Assembly: GCA_030533415.1 (NCBI GenBank)
Contig: JAUNJE010000005.1
Span: 1-64,000 of the forward strand
DNA: 64,000 nucleotides
Reading direction: 5' to 3'
Origin: Eubacteriales bacterium
GTDB taxonomy: Bacteria; Bacillota; Clostridia; Oscillospirales; Oscillospiraceae
The notes under the pieces are model-generated. The model saw only the letters and a program-made list of their open reading frames with translations. It was not told the DNA's origin and did no database searches. Shown here piece after piece: positions 53,478 through 62,753 of the stretch. The translations under genes and the position numbers were made by a program. Position 1 is the stretch's first letter. Every line of letters begins with the position of its first letter.

Positions 53478-54201
53478 CGCGGTATCCTCTCGGAGTCACC
53501 AGGTTTCCGGAAATGATCTTTGTCATTTCATTTCCAACAAACACCGTGCAGAACATGTCCACCCCGGCATCCCGCAGCTGGCCCAGGGTGAGGACCCGGC
53601 GGTTTTCTCCCTCTCTTCCGATATGCTGGGCCACGCCGCAGGGACGGTCCGCAGGCAGGTGCCGCAGCAAGATGTCGCAGGCCCGGCGCAGATGGTCCGG
53701 CCGGCCCCGGCTGGCGGGATTGTACAGAACAATGGACAGATCCGCCACGGCGGCGGCCTCCAGACGCCTTTCGATCTTCTCCCAGCTGGTCAGCCGGTCA
53801 CTAAGACTGATCACCGCGAAATCATGGGTCAGGGGGGCTCCCAACAGGGCCGCGCCGCTGCATGCCGCCGTTAAGCCGGGAATGACCTGGATTTCCGGCA
53901 CCCGGCTTTCGCCCCGCAGTTCATAAATCAGTGCGGCCATCCCATAGATCCCGCTGTCGCCGGAGCAGACCATGGCCACATTTTTCCCCTTCCCGGCAAT
54001 GTCCAGCGCCATCTGGCACCGCTTTGTCTCCTGGGTCATGGGGGTGGTCAAAAATTCCTTGCCGGGATAGCGCTCCTTCACCAAATCCACATAGACATGA
54101 TAGCCGATGATGACGTCACAATTCTGAAGGGCACGGTCTGCCCGCACGGTCATATTTTCATAATCTCCTGGGCCGATGCCCACAACAATCACGTTACCCA
54201 A
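53470..54201 (-). CDS. cbiH: Precorrin-3B C17-methyltransferase
   Basis: This 243-residue SAM-dependent tetrapyrrole methylase has the entry NVIVVGIGPGDYENMTVRAD, the second motif CSGDSGIYGMAALIYELRG and VIPGLTAACSGAALLGAPLT, the CbiH/CobJ set that also contracts the ring. I chose a TTG at 54201, because GGAGG lies about 7 bases upstream and the protein then starts at MGNVIVVGIGPG. An in-frame ATG at 54228 lies inside the CbiG frame. The gene overlaps cbiG by eight bases. Confidence 0.9.
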   Translation of the reverse strand: MGNVIVVGIGPGDYENMTVRADRALQNCDVIIGYHVYVDLVKERYPGKEFLTTPMTQETKRCQMALDIAGKGKNVAMVCSGDSGIYGMAALIYELRGESRVPEIQVIPGLTAACSGAALLGAPLTHDFAVISLSDRLTSWEKIERRLEAAAVADLSIVLYNPASRGRPDHLRRACDILLRHLPADRPCGVAQHIGREGENRRVLTLGQLRDAGVDMFCTVFVGNEMTKIISGNLVTPRGYRDV

Positions 54202-55213
54202 AACGTACCTCCATCCCTTCCGCCGCAATCGCGGCCGTCACACCGTTTAAGGCGGTTTTTCTTACGATCAAACGGTCCGCCCCCAGAAGGGCCGCCCGCT
54301 CACATACATTGTCCACGCCGGTGACGCTCTGCACAAAGCCAGAGGAAGTAAACTCCCCCTCCACTTCCCGCAGCTGCTCCGCCGAATAAAAAGACACCGG
54401 CCATTGGTTTTCCCCGCAGAATGCCAGCAGTCCCGGTTCCTTTGCCTTCAGGTCAATGGACGAAACGCACCGGATGGCCCGCCGGTCGATGTTCCCTTCC
54501 TGCAAGACCCGTTCCACCGCTGCGGAAATTGCCGCCGCCTCCGTTCCCCGGCGGCAGCCGATCCCCAGATGCAGGATTCGGGGAATCAGGTGCAGGGTCC
54601 TGGCAAAGGGCGTTTTCCGCTCCCAGCTGATGCAGATGCCCAGTTCTCCGCCATCTCCCGGCACCACACCGGGGGGATACTCCGTGACAACCGGGAAATC
54701 ACTGCAAAGAGGAATATTGTTTTCCAAAATTTCGGCGGAAACGGCCTTGGCCAGGGGCATACTGTCGATCACAAGCCCCTGCTTCGACGCCCAGGCATCT
54801 ACGGAAAATTTCCGGTTGATGTCCGTAGCCGTGGTGACCACCGCCACGGCGTCCAGGCGCTCCGCCAGCAGCCGTGCCAGATCATTGGCCCCGCCGATAT
54901 GGCCGGACAGCAGCGGAATCACAAAGTTTCCCAATTCGTCGATGCACAGCACCGCCGGGTCCGTGCGCTTGTCCCGGACATGGGGCGCGATCTCCCGGAC
55001 GGCAATGCCGCAGGAACCGACAAATACCATCGCGTCCGCCCAGCCGAACAGTTCGCCGTAAAAGGGCTTTGCAGGCTTGCCCAGCGGGAGAAAGCCCTCC
55101 TCCGCGAACCGCTCCATGGTGAAGGCCCGGCATTGCGCCGCCGGGAAGCCGGAAAGTACCCTCCGGGCCGTCCGGCAGCCCTGGCGGCTATAGGCAAAAA
55201 CGGCGATTTTCAT
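54194..55213 (-). CDS. cbiG: Cobalt-precorrin-5A hydrolase
   Basis: This 339-residue enzyme removes the C2 unit after C17 methylation. The N-terminal domain (IAVFAYSRQGCRTARRVLSG) is followed by VFVGSCGIAVREIAPHVRDK and FVIPLLSGHIGGANDLARLL, the CbiG core. The C-terminal part (LGIGCRRGTEAAAISAAVER) is the CbiG/CobE-like domain. Length fits. The start overlaps cbiF by four bases. Confidence 0.93.
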   Translation of the reverse strand: MKIAVFAYSRQGCRTARRVLSGFPAAQCRAFTMERFAEEGFLPLGKPAKPFYGELFGWADAMVFVGSCGIAVREIAPHVRDKRTDPAVLCIDELGNFVIPLLSGHIGGANDLARLLAERLDAVAVVTTATDINRKFSVDAWASKQGLVIDSMPLAKAVSAEILENNIPLCSDFPVVTEYPPGVVPGDGGELGICISWERKTPFARTLHLIPRILHLGIGCRRGTEAAAISAAVERVLQEGNIDRRAIRCVSSIDLKAKEPGLLAFCGENQWPVSFYSAEQLREVEGEFTSSGFVQSVTGVDNVCERAALLGADRLIVRKTALNGVTAAIAAEGMEVRFG

Positions 55214-55965
55214 TGCGTTGCCTCGCGGTACTCCGTGGTAAACCCGGGGTGGTACAATAGCGAGCGCAGATACTTGTCCCCCATGCAGTTGCCCACGATG
55301 ATCAGAGAGGTCTTGGTCAGGCCGTTTTTCGTCACGGTCTCGTGAAGGGTTTCCACGGTGCAGCGGAAAATCCTTTCCTCCGGCCAGGTGGCCTTATACA
55401 CCACCGCCACCGGCGTGTCCCCGGGATAGCCTCCTGCCAGCAGATCCGCCTGAAGCACTTCCGTCAGAGAGGTGCTGAGGAACAGGACCATGGTGGCCCG
55501 GTGGGCGGCCAAGGCCCGGATGGACTCCCGCTCCGGCACCGGCGTCCGTCCGGCGGTCCGGGTAATGATCACGGTCTGGCTCACATCGGGGAGCGTGTAC
55601 TCCGCTTTCAGGGAAGCCGCCGCGCCGCAGAAGGAGCTGACCCCGGGGCAGACATCATAGGCAATCCCCAGCTTGTCCAGTTCGTCAAACTGCTCCCGCA
55701 CGGCGCCGTAAATGCTGGAATCTCCCGTATGCAGGCGCACCGTGACCTTTCCGGCGGCTTCCGCCGCCTTGACCACCGCGATCACTTCCTCCAGCGTCAT
55801 TTTGGCGCTGTTGTAAATTTCACAGCCGGGCTTTGTATACGTCAGCAGCTGGGGATTGACCAGGGATCCCGCGTAAACCACCACATCCGCTTCCCCGAGA
55901 AGTCTCGCTCCCCGCAGCGTGATCAAATCCGCCGCGCCGCTGCCGGCTCCGACAAAATGTACCAT
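55210..55965 (-). CDS. cbiF: Cobalt-precorrin-4 C11-methyltransferase
   Basis: The 251-residue SAM-dependent methylase has VHFVGAGSGAADLITLRGAR at the start, RLHTGDSSIYGAVREQFDEL and CPGVSSFCGAAASLKAEYTL. These fit CbiF/CobM, the C11 enzyme. AAAGGGGTAAGCTT precedes ATG 55965, which is 59 bases after cbiD. Confidence 0.93.
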   Translation of the reverse strand: MVHFVGAGSGAADLITLRGARLLGEADVVVYAGSLVNPQLLTYTKPGCEIYNSAKMTLEEVIAVVKAAEAAGKVTVRLHTGDSSIYGAVREQFDELDKLGIAYDVCPGVSSFCGAAASLKAEYTLPDVSQTVIITRTAGRTPVPERESIRALAAHRATMVLFLSTSLTEVLQADLLAGGYPGDTPVAVVYKATWPEERIFRCTVETLHETVTKNGLTKTSLIIVGNCMGDKYLRSLLYHPGFTTEYREATQ

Positions 55966-56024
55966 AAGCTTACCCCTTTGTTAAAATATTCTTGAAAAAG
56001 AAGCCGGAGATATTCTCTCAGCGC

Positions 56025-57170
56025 CTAGCTTTCTCCGTTCTGCCCGTAAAGGATTGCCTGCAAAAGCCTGCGGGCGTTTTCCGTTTCACACAGCAGGCCG
56101 TACTCCTTGGAAAACAGCACCGCACCGGTCTCCAGGCCTTCTCCCGCCCGGTGGTTCAGGATAAAGGCAATTCGCCCGGCCAGGCGGCTGAGGGTCTTTT
56201 CCCGAAGCCCGGCTTCGTCCAGAATGCGGATGCCATCGTCGCAGGTCGCGCATTCCAGTATCTGGCCGATGCGGTCCGCGTCAAGCCCCGCCGCGCCGGC
56301 ATGGGCGGCCAGAATCTCCATCCGGCAGTCGCCGTACTTGGAGTGGGTGTTCAGCATGCCCCCTCCGATTTTCACCAGCTTGCCAATGTGGCCGATGAGT
56401 AGCGCCCCCCGGAACCCCAGTTCCTTACAAATATCCAGGGCGTCCCCAATAAAATTGGAGGTAAGGACCGCAGTCTTTGGATCGATCCCCAGGCTCTCCC
56501 GGATGTAATCGGAGCCGTAATTTCCCGGCGTCAGCAGCACATACTCCGCGCCGTTTTCCCGGCGCTGCCGAAGCTCCACCCGGATAGTATCCACCAGGGC
56601 CTGTTCGCTCATAGGCTCCACGATTCCCGTGGTTCCCAAAATGGAAATGCCCCCCACGATGCCCAAACGGGGATTGAAGGTCTTTTTTGCCAGCGCCTCC
56701 CCCTCCGGAGCGGAGATCAGCACCGAAAGTCCGCCCCGGTAATCGGTCAGGCGGCACACTTCCTCCACATTTTCCCGAATCATCTTCCGGGGAACGGAAT
56801 TGATCGCCGCCGCCCCCACGGGCTGGTCCAGCCCCCGCTTGGTGACCCGGCCGATGCCCTCGCCGCCGTCAATGGCAACCCCCTGCGTTTCGCTGCGGGA
56901 CACCGCGGCAAAAATCAGCGTTCCCTTTGTCACATCCGGATCATCGCCGCTGTCCTTTTCGATGGCGCAGCGGACCCGGTCCGGCTCCATGCTTATCTCC
57001 TGCACCTCCAGCTCCAGCGCGATTCCCTTGGGTGTGGTAATGGAAATCCGCTCCCGCTTTTGACCGGTCAGCAGCATCCAGGCCGCCGCCTTGGCCGCCG
57101 CCGCGGCGCAGGAGCCGGTGGTATAGCCCAGCCGAAGCCGCTTCCCATCCTTTACAATATAGTTCTCCAT
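56025..57170 (-). CDS. cbiD: Cobalt-precorrin-5B (C1)-methyltransferase
   Basis: The 381-residue CbiD enzyme methylates C1 in the anaerobic pathway. Its start includes RLRLGYTTGSCAAAAAKAAA, the Thr/Gly/Ser/Cys signature of CbiD, and it contains VTKRGLDQPVGAAAINSVPR and FNPRLGIVGGISILGTTGIV. ATG 57170 follows a G-rich site and overlaps the cbiA stop (TGATG); a TTG codon before it is in frame. The presence of cbiD, cbiG and no cobG points to the oxygen-independent route. Confidence 0.95.
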   Translation of the reverse strand: MENYIVKDGKRLRLGYTTGSCAAAAAKAAAWMLLTGQKRERISITTPKGIALELEVQEISMEPDRVRCAIEKDSGDDPDVTKGTLIFAAVSRSETQGVAIDGGEGIGRVTKRGLDQPVGAAAINSVPRKMIRENVEEVCRLTDYRGGLSVLISAPEGEALAKKTFNPRLGIVGGISILGTTGIVEPMSEQALVDTIRVELRQRRENGAEYVLLTPGNYGSDYIRESLGIDPKTAVLTSNFIGDALDICKELGFRGALLIGHIGKLVKIGGGMLNTHSKYGDCRMEILAAHAGAAGLDADRIGQILECATCDDGIRILDEAGLREKTLSRLAGRIAFILNHRAGEGLETGAVLFSKEYGLLCETENARRLLQAILYGQNGES

Positions 57171-58537
57171 CAAATCCCCCCACTGTGGTGCTTTTCTTCC
57201 AGGCAGGCCTCATAAAACCGGACGGCAAAGGAGGGATTGGCATAAAAGTGGAAATGGGGATACCCGGCATAGAGCCGCTTGGTGGCCACGACACAGTCCC
57301 AGCTTTTTCCGGAGGCTTTCTTCGCCGTGAAGCTCTCCCCCGGGTACTGGCAGTCCCAGTGGTGGAATTCATGGCCGGCGATCTCCTCCCCGGCAGGGCA
57401 GAGCATGGTATCCTCCTTGGCCTTCAGTCGGACATAGCCGAACCGGGCCAGCTTGCCCGTGTCAAAGCTTTTCCCCGGCAAATATCCCACCATGGGAAAT
57501 TCCCCGATGCGCTCCGTCAAATACATAAACCCGCCGCATTCGGCAATGCAGGGGATCCCCCGCGCCAAGGCCTCCCGAACCGACGTACGCATGGAACGGT
57601 TTTCGCTAAGCTCCTGGGCATACAGCTCCGGATAGCCGCCTCCCAGATACAGCCCGTGGATGCCGGCGGGCAGTGCCTGACCGGCCAAAGGGCTGAAGGG
57701 CACCAGCTCCGCCCCCATCTCCGTCAGGGCCTCCAAGCTGTCCTCATAGTAGAAGCAAAACGCGTTGTCCCGGGCCACAGCGATACGGACAGGCTCGGAA
57801 AACCGGGGCAGCGCCACAGCGCCACAGTCTAACGGCGGGGCACTGCCTGCCAGTTCCAGGATCCCCTCCAGGTCGATGGACTTCTCCGCCTGGGCCGCCA
57901 ATTTCTGCAATTTCTCCCGCAGGTCTTTCACCTCCGCCGCAGTGACCAGGCCGAGATGGCGGCTTTCCAGGCTGCAGTCCGGGACCGGCGGCAAAAAGCC
58001 AAGGGGGCGAACCTGTCCGGCAAAACGCCGCCGGATCTCTGCGGATAAAACCTGATACGTCGGCGGGGTGCATTGATTCAAAATCACGCCGCAAATATGG
58101 TTGTCCGGGCACAGAGACAGAAAGCCCTGGATCACCGCCAGCACGGACAGGGATGCCCCCTTGGCCCCCACCACAAGGATAACGGGGCTGTCCGTGATCT
58201 GGGCAAGCTCATAAGTGCTGGCCTTGGCGGTGGTCAGCCCCATACCGTCGTAAAAGCCCATGACGCCTTCGATGATACTGACATCCCGGCCGGCGCCGTT
58301 TTTCGCCAAAAGAAAACGCAGTGTATTGGGCGAAAAGAAAAAGGAATCCAAATTGGCGCTTTTCGCCCCGATGATCCTGCTGTGGAACATGGGGTCAATA
58401 TAGTCCGGGCCGCATTTGAACGCGCCGACCTTTTGCCCCCGGTTCACCAGTGCCTGCAAAACGGCACAGGTAACCGTGGTTTTTCCGCAGCCACTGTTGG
58501 TGCCTGCCAGGATGATCCTGGGAATGGTATGTTCCAT
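57170..58537 (-). CDS. cbiA: Cobyrinic acid a,c-diamide synthase
   Basis: The 455-residue glutamine-dependent amidase has the P-loop LAGTNSGCGKTTVTCAVLQA, KCGPDYIDPMFHSRIIGAKS and the catalytic Cys in IPCIAECGGFMYLTERI (near residue 335), followed by GHEFHHWDCQYPG with His. ATG 58537 gives MEHTIPRIILAG behind AAGGGGGGCGTT. An upstream in-frame extension would encode the leader and repeat and is rejected. It is the first gene after the riboswitch. Confidence 0.95.
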   Translation of the reverse strand: MEHTIPRIILAGTNSGCGKTTVTCAVLQALVNRGQKVGAFKCGPDYIDPMFHSRIIGAKSANLDSFFFSPNTLRFLLAKNGAGRDVSIIEGVMGFYDGMGLTTAKASTYELAQITDSPVILVVGAKGASLSVLAVIQGFLSLCPDNHICGVILNQCTPPTYQVLSAEIRRRFAGQVRPLGFLPPVPDCSLESRHLGLVTAAEVKDLREKLQKLAAQAEKSIDLEGILELAGSAPPLDCGAVALPRFSEPVRIAVARDNAFCFYYEDSLEALTEMGAELVPFSPLAGQALPAGIHGLYLGGGYPELYAQELSENRSMRTSVREALARGIPCIAECGGFMYLTERIGEFPMVGYLPGKSFDTGKLARFGYVRLKAKEDTMLCPAGEEIAGHEFHHWDCQYPGESFTAKKASGKSWDCVVATKRLYAGYPHFHFYANPSFAVRFYEACLEEKHHSGGI

Positions 58538-58551
58538 AACGCCCCCCTTTT

Positions 58552-58595
58552 TTAGAGTGAAGAGTGAAGTGTGGAGAGTGGAGATAAGACAGGGA
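58552..58595. repeat. Purine-rich repeat unit in the cbiA leader
   Basis: The sequence AGAGTGAAGAGTGAAGTGTG and GAGAGTGGAG resembles the left arm of the long inverted repeat at 2130-2318. It lies between the attenuator hairpin and the cbiA ribosome site. Confidence 0.6.
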
Positions 58596-58639
58596 AATGG
58601 TCGGGGGAGCAGCGAATTGGCTTTTCCCGCTCCACCTTC

Positions 58640-58670
58640 AAAAAAACTGCGGCAGTCCATACTGCCGCAG
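58640..58670 (-). terminator. Attenuator terminator of the cobalamin operon
   Basis: The stem CTGCGGCAG / CTGCCGCAG (58647-58670, loop TATGGA) is followed on the minus strand by TTTTTTT. It lies about 55 bases after the riboswitch, as expected for transcriptional control. Confidence 0.9.
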
Positions 58671-58725
58671 CCGGTTTTCTGCAAAACAAGACGTCCTCCT
58701 CCCCTCCGGGCAGGCACAGGCGTAC

Positions 58726-58910
58726 ACATTTAAGCAGGTCTCCTGGCTTGCGCATCCTCAGCGCGTACACTGCCTTCTCAGGAAGGTTCCCAATGGCTGG
58801 CTTTCGCCCCGTGTACGGCCTCCGCGCATACAGTGGCGGTACCGTTCCGGATTCTGACCGGATTCACTATTCTCCGTCCATTCCCTCCGAATGAAACGGC
58901 ACTTAAATGT
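58726..58910 (-). ncRNA. Adenosylcobalamin riboswitch
   Basis: The B12 box region AGCCAGGAGACCTGC lies at the 3' side, and GCCACTG lies in the core (read on the minus strand). P1 is formed by ACATTTAAG-type arms (58902-58910 and 58726-58734). The 5' part contains GAATCCGGTCAGAATCCGG. The aptamer directly precedes the terminator at 58640-58670 and the cbiA-cobO operon, so high AdoCbl should stop transcription. Confidence 0.93.
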
Positions 58911-58992
58911 ATGTTAAATTCGAAATTTGTCAGTTTTTTCTCTTTCTATCTATGATTTCGTCATGACAGCAGTTTCCATCAGACAGATCTGA

Positions 58993-59280
58993 CTAGCGGA
59001 TGAACTCCACATGCCTTGTCAGCTGTCCGTAGGCAAATTCGTCCGTCAAACAGAAAATTTTGCATAACGGTCGAATCCCATAGTATTCAAAGATTTCAGC
59101 ATACATACATTTTGAGATCGTATACGCAATTTTTCCGTCGGAAACAGCGAAAGAATCGTATGTGATGCTGCCATCGGCGGTGCGCTTGGCGTGGTCTCCA
59201 ATATTCCATTTTTTCGCTATTCTGTAGCAGCCGGGCAGAAGATCGATGCCCAAATTCTTTTACGATTTTCTCCATGGCCG
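58993..59280 (-). pseudogene. Remnant of an ATC hydrolase-like gene (L-2-amino-thiazoline-4-carboxylic acid hydrolase family)
   Basis: The frame ending at 58993 reads MGIDLLPGCYRIAKKWNIGD, YTISKCMYAEIFEYYGIRPL and CKIFCLTDEFAYGQLTRHVE, which resembles the C-terminal half of this family as I recall it. It lacks an N-terminus: just upstream the related stretch EKIVKEFG lies in another frame. The frame also stops early after FIR. It overlaps the GNAT gene end. It is best read as a decayed fragment; a short functional protein is unlikely. Confidence 0.5.
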
Positions 59281-59756
59281 TATCGCTCCACCTCATACCG
59301 GTAATACCGAAAACCAGCTTTTTCTCTCACATACTTAAATCCAATTTTTTCAAGCACATGTTGGCTCCTCGTATTTTTTATAACTGTGTCTGCGTTTACC
59401 ACAACCATTCCCAAAGTATCAAAAGCGTATTGTAATGCCAGCTGCTCAGCACAAGTCCCATATCCATGACCTTTTACAGTGTCATTTTGCATATGAATGC
59501 TTAAAGTACACGCTTTATTTTCCCAATCTATCTGCTTTAGTTGAAGCTCCCCTATCGGCTTACCGTCTTTCATAACAGCAAATAAAACACGGGACGGATT
59601 TTGTTTGGATTCAAAATATCTGTCCACTGCAGCTTCGTCATATTGGTATGTTGTAAACAAATCCATGTCTGTATATATGGCAGGATCGTTTTCCCATCCA
59701 CGATATAATTCATGGCACAGGTCCCTGGTCATAACACATAGAGAGATTTCCTGCAT
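59217..59756 (-). CDS. GNAT family N-acetyltransferase
   Basis: The 179-residue protein has the acetyl-CoA-binding loop VKGHGYGTCAEQLALQYAFD, with VNADTVIKNTRSQHVLEKIG and FKYVREKAGFRYYRYEVER, the standard GNAT end. About 20 residues after EVER (GENRKRIWASIFCPAATE) are out of character and run into the hydrolase remnant, so the natural stop may be lost. ATG 59756 follows GGGAGG. It has no visible operon partner. The substrate is unknown. Confidence 0.78.
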   Translation of the reverse strand: MQEISLCVMTRDLCHELYRGWENDPAIYTDMDLFTTYQYDEAAVDRYFESKQNPSRVLFAVMKDGKPIGELQLKQIDWENKACTLSIHMQNDTVKGHGYGTCAEQLALQYAFDTLGMVVVNADTVIKNTRSQHVLEKIGFKYVREKAGFRYYRYEVERYGHGENRKRIWASIFCPAATE

Positions 59757-60023
59757 AAAACCCTCCCGCAATTCCCGATTGCCGCTTGCTATTATAATTT
59801 CTGATCAGATTTTTCTTCCCTTGTTTTGCCCTTATGCGGTGGCGGGGGAAGCATAAAACCGTATAAAGGGATAATAAATCCTTTGTTTTCAAGCGTTTTG
59901 GTGGATTTTATGAAAATCCTGGGGGCAGCAGCCACTTATGAAATCGTGACTTTTAAGTTCGAAATTATCATACTACCGGGAGGGGCTTTTGTCAACCCTG
60001 GTTCCTCCCTGAGGGACGGACGG

Positions 60024-60713
60024 TCATATTTCCTCCGCAGTCCATTGCTCCAGAACCGCCAGCTGCTCCTCCGTATGAAACCAATGCTCTCCCTCCTCCA
60101 TTATCCGCAGGCCGCAGCCAAACCGGCGCGCAAAGGCATCCACGGTTTCCCGCTCCGTCAGGGTGTCCTTCCCGGCATAGAGGATGGACGTGGGGCTTTC
60201 CCACCGGGTGACCGGATTTTCCTTCGCATAGCCCAGGTAGCGCCAGGAGAGGGTTTCTCCAAAGGCCGTGGGAATTTCCCCCTGACGCTCCAGCTGTTGT
60301 TCCGTCACCCTGGCCCAAAGCATCATGTTTCGGATCAATTTTTCCATATCCAGCACCGGGGATACCAGCAGCGCCTTTTCCAGCTGTTTGTCCGCAAAGG
60401 CCCGCAGGCTGAAATAGGCGCCGATGCTGTTGGCGTACAGGGAAACCTTTTTCCACCGCTTTGCCGCCCAGCTGTACAGGCCTTCCAGCTCCGGGACCAC
60501 TTCCCAGGGAACGAAACGGGCCATTTCCGTCCTTCGCTCCCCATGTCCGGGCAGGTCAATGCTCAGCACCTGATAGCCCTTGGGGCAGACGATATCCGCC
60601 AGACGTTCCCCTTCCTCCTTGCAGCCCAGCTTGCCGTGGACATGCAGGAAGACCCGCCCGGCGGGAGCGCCGTACAAAACTGCGGGAATTTGATTGATTG
60701 AGAATTTTTCCAT
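60024..60713 (-). CDS. Alpha/beta hydrolase
   Basis: The 229-residue cytosolic hydrolase shows the oxyanion region VFLHVHGKLGCKEE, LSIDLPGHGERRTE and the nucleophile elbow ANSIGA (usual Gly-x-Ser-x-Gly with Ala first). A triad of Ser in YANSIGAYFSL, Asp in LYAGKDTLTE and His in EEGEHWFHTE is visible. ATG 60713 starts MEKFSINQIPAVLYGAPAGR. It lies alone between the GNAT and DUF5131 genes and its substrate is unknown. Confidence 0.83.
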   Translation of the reverse strand: MEKFSINQIPAVLYGAPAGRVFLHVHGKLGCKEEGERLADIVCPKGYQVLSIDLPGHGERRTEMARFVPWEVVPELEGLYSWAAKRWKKVSLYANSIGAYFSLRAFADKQLEKALLVSPVLDMEKLIRNMMLWARVTEQQLERQGEIPTAFGETLSWRYLGYAKENPVTRWESPTSILYAGKDTLTERETVDAFARRFGCGLRIMEEGEHWFHTEEQLAVLEQWTAEEI

Positions 60714-60842
60714 TTTTCTTACCTTTTTCCTGCCGAAAACCGTGCTCAGCGGTTTCCTGTCTTACGCCTTTGTGCCGTTGATCTCCCTGACGAAAGCGAC
60801 GCTTTTACCGTCATTTCCACCCAAGCCGGACAGAAGCCGCTT

Positions 60843-61577
60843 TTAATCGCATTTTGGCAGGCTACCCGCAGTGAAATTGATATTCGCCTTCCTGGCCTGG
60901 GCACACAGGTCCTTCGTTTGCAGAGTAAATTCTTTGCCATCTTTTATAAAGTGGGTGCCGCACTGGCGGAATTCAAAGGACACATTCCGGCGGACACACT
61001 GTTCCCGGAGCGAGAGCACCCAGTCATAGTCCATGGGCCGGGCGAAACGGCCGGATTCGCCGCCTGCCACAACCAGCTCTACCCCGTCCAAGTATTTTTC
61101 CAGGTCAATGGGAGAAAGCAGGGGCTGGCAGATAATGGCCTTGTGCCGAATGGGCAGCCGGGAAAATAGGGCCAGCCGTTCCCCGGCACGCTGCTGGTTT
61201 TCCACGGTACAGCCCACAACCACATTCTCATACCCATCGCCCCAATCAGCGGGAACGCAGACCGGGAAACGCTCAATCCGTTTCGTCAGAAACAGGAAGG
61301 TGCAGTCCCGCCGCTGGCGGATCATCTCCCAGCACGCTCCCCGCCAGGCATCCGCGTCCTCCAGCAGAAAGTCTGAGGAAAAGCAGAGGTACACCAAACT
61401 GCCCGGCCCGATTTTGTATTCGCCATTTTTCTTGCGGTCTACGGGCGCGTAAAAGCGATCCGTTCTGACAATATGGTCCGTGTCCACGCCCCGTTTGGCA
61501 TCGCCCTTGTGAATGTAGCAAAACTTACAGCCCTCACTGCAGCGGTGGCAGCCCCGCCAGGGATTCCACATCGCCAT
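60843..61577 (-). CDS. DUF5131 (phage Gp37/Gp68-like) protein
   Basis: This 244-residue protein of the DUF5131 family starts MAMWNPWRGCHRCSEGCKFC. The cluster of Cys (C-x2-C-x3-C-x2-C) suggests an iron-sulfur site like that of radical SAM proteins, but the spacing is different. Other blocks are FCSSDFLLEDADAWRGA-type, FLTKRIERFPVC and VVAGGESGRFARPMDYDWV. The function is unknown; relatives occur in phages and in bacteria. GGAGGGAGAGCCT precedes ATG 61577. Confidence 0.8.
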   Translation of the reverse strand: MAMWNPWRGCHRCSEGCKFCYIHKGDAKRGVDTDHIVRTDRFYAPVDRKKNGEYKIGPGSLVYLCFSSDFLLEDADAWRGACWEMIRQRRDCTFLFLTKRIERFPVCVPADWGDGYENVVVGCTVENQQRAGERLALFSRLPIRHKAIICQPLLSPIDLEKYLDGVELVVAGGESGRFARPMDYDWVLSLREQCVRRNVSFEFRQCGTHFIKDGKEFTLQTKDLCAQARKANINFTAGSLPKCD

Positions 61578-61636
61578 AGGCTCTCCCTCCTTCCGGTTTT
61601 GGCTATTTTATACGGATATTTTGGTAAACAGTATTA

Positions 61637-62701
61637 TCATATCTCCCGGCCGTTGGGAAGTGGGTTGTGGGAATGGTCATGCCCCTCGATTTCCCGGTGG
61701 GTATGGCTGTGGGCGGTTTCATCCTCACCGTGGATGTGGGCATGGGTGTGGGTATGGGCGTGCTCATGGGTATGCACCAGGTCGCCATGGCGGTGTTCAT
61801 GGGTATGGACATGGGTATGGGCATGGATGTGCTGCAAAGCAATGGTATCTCTTACCATCAGCACCGTTGCCGCGGCCATAATGGCGAGGCCAATGTAAAA
61901 CTGCACGCCGGGCCGCTCCCCCAGAAGCAGCATCCCGAAGGCCACCCCCAGGAAGGGCGCGATGGAATAATAGGCGCTGGTTTTGGCCGCGCCCAAATCC
62001 TTCTGGGCCTTGATGTAGAAATTGATGCTCAGGCCATAAGCCACAAAGCCCAGAACCAGAACCGCCAAAATCCAGGGCAGGGCCGGGATCTTCTCCCCGG
62101 CTGCCAGGGCAATGGCGAAGCTGCCAAGCCCGGAGCAGATTCCCTTGATGGTGGTGATCTGAACGGAGCTTTTTGTGCTGAGCATCCGGGTGCAATTGTT
62201 TTCCAGCCCCCAGCAGCAGGAAGCCCCCAGCACAAGCAGGGAGCCGGTATTGAACCGGAAGCTGCCCTCGCCCTCAAAGCCCAGGATGATGCTGGCCGCC
62301 GTCACCAGCACAATGGCAGCGGCCAGCCGCCGGGACAGCAGCTCCTTGAAGGCAAAGAAGGCGATCAGCGACGTGGCCACGATCTCAAAATTGTTCAGCA
62401 GGGAGGCATTGGCGGAATTGGTGCGCTCCAAGCCAAGCATCAGCAGAATGGGCGCGGCAATGTCCAGCACGATCATGCCGATGGTGTAGGGCAGCTCCTT
62501 CCGGGTAAGGCGCTCCCCCTTGCCCCGGTTTCCCCGCACAAGGCTCCACAAGAGAAGCCCCAGTCCGGCCCCAAGATACAGAAACGCCGCCATCATTGTA
62601 GGCTGCACACGGACAAGCAGCAGCTTGGACAGCGGGATGTTGACCGCGTACAGCGCGGCGGCCGCAATGGCGAACAAGGTGGCAATATTTTTGGTTTTCA
62701 T
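61637..62701 (-). CDS. EamA/DMT transporter with a His-rich tail
   Basis: The 354-residue protein has ten membrane helices of the drug/metabolite transporter fold (two EamA repeats; LFAIAAAALYAVNIPLSKLL at the start, GVAFGMLLLGERPGVQFYIG in the second half). The last ~60 residues are a cytosolic His-rich tail (HIHAHTHVHTHEHRHGDLVH), which can bind Ni, Co or Zn. This and the upstream palindrome suggest metal export, an inference. The ATG at 62701 is preceded by AGGAGAAATCAAA. Confidence 0.83.
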   Translation of the reverse strand: MKTKNIATLFAIAAAALYAVNIPLSKLLLVRVQPTMMAAFLYLGAGLGLLLWSLVRGNRGKGERLTRKELPYTIGMIVLDIAAPILLMLGLERTNSANASLLNNFEIVATSLIAFFAFKELLSRRLAAAIVLVTAASIILGFEGEGSFRFNTGSLLVLGASCCWGLENNCTRMLSTKSSVQITTIKGICSGLGSFAIALAAGEKIPALPWILAVLVLGFVAYGLSINFYIKAQKDLGAAKTSAYYSIAPFLGVAFGMLLLGERPGVQFYIGLAIMAAATVLMVRDTIALQHIHAHTHVHTHEHRHGDLVHTHEHAHTHTHAHIHGEDETAHSHTHREIEGHDHSHNPLPNGREI

Positions 62702-62753
62702 TTTGATTTCTCCTGATTCTGTCGGTCAATAGAAACATTTTCCGCCTGCAATT

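Noticed and set aside
61667..62716. Met/Gly-rich plus-strand frame over the His-tailed transporter
   Set aside because: It is the complement of the His-rich tail (CAT/ATG codons), not a gene.
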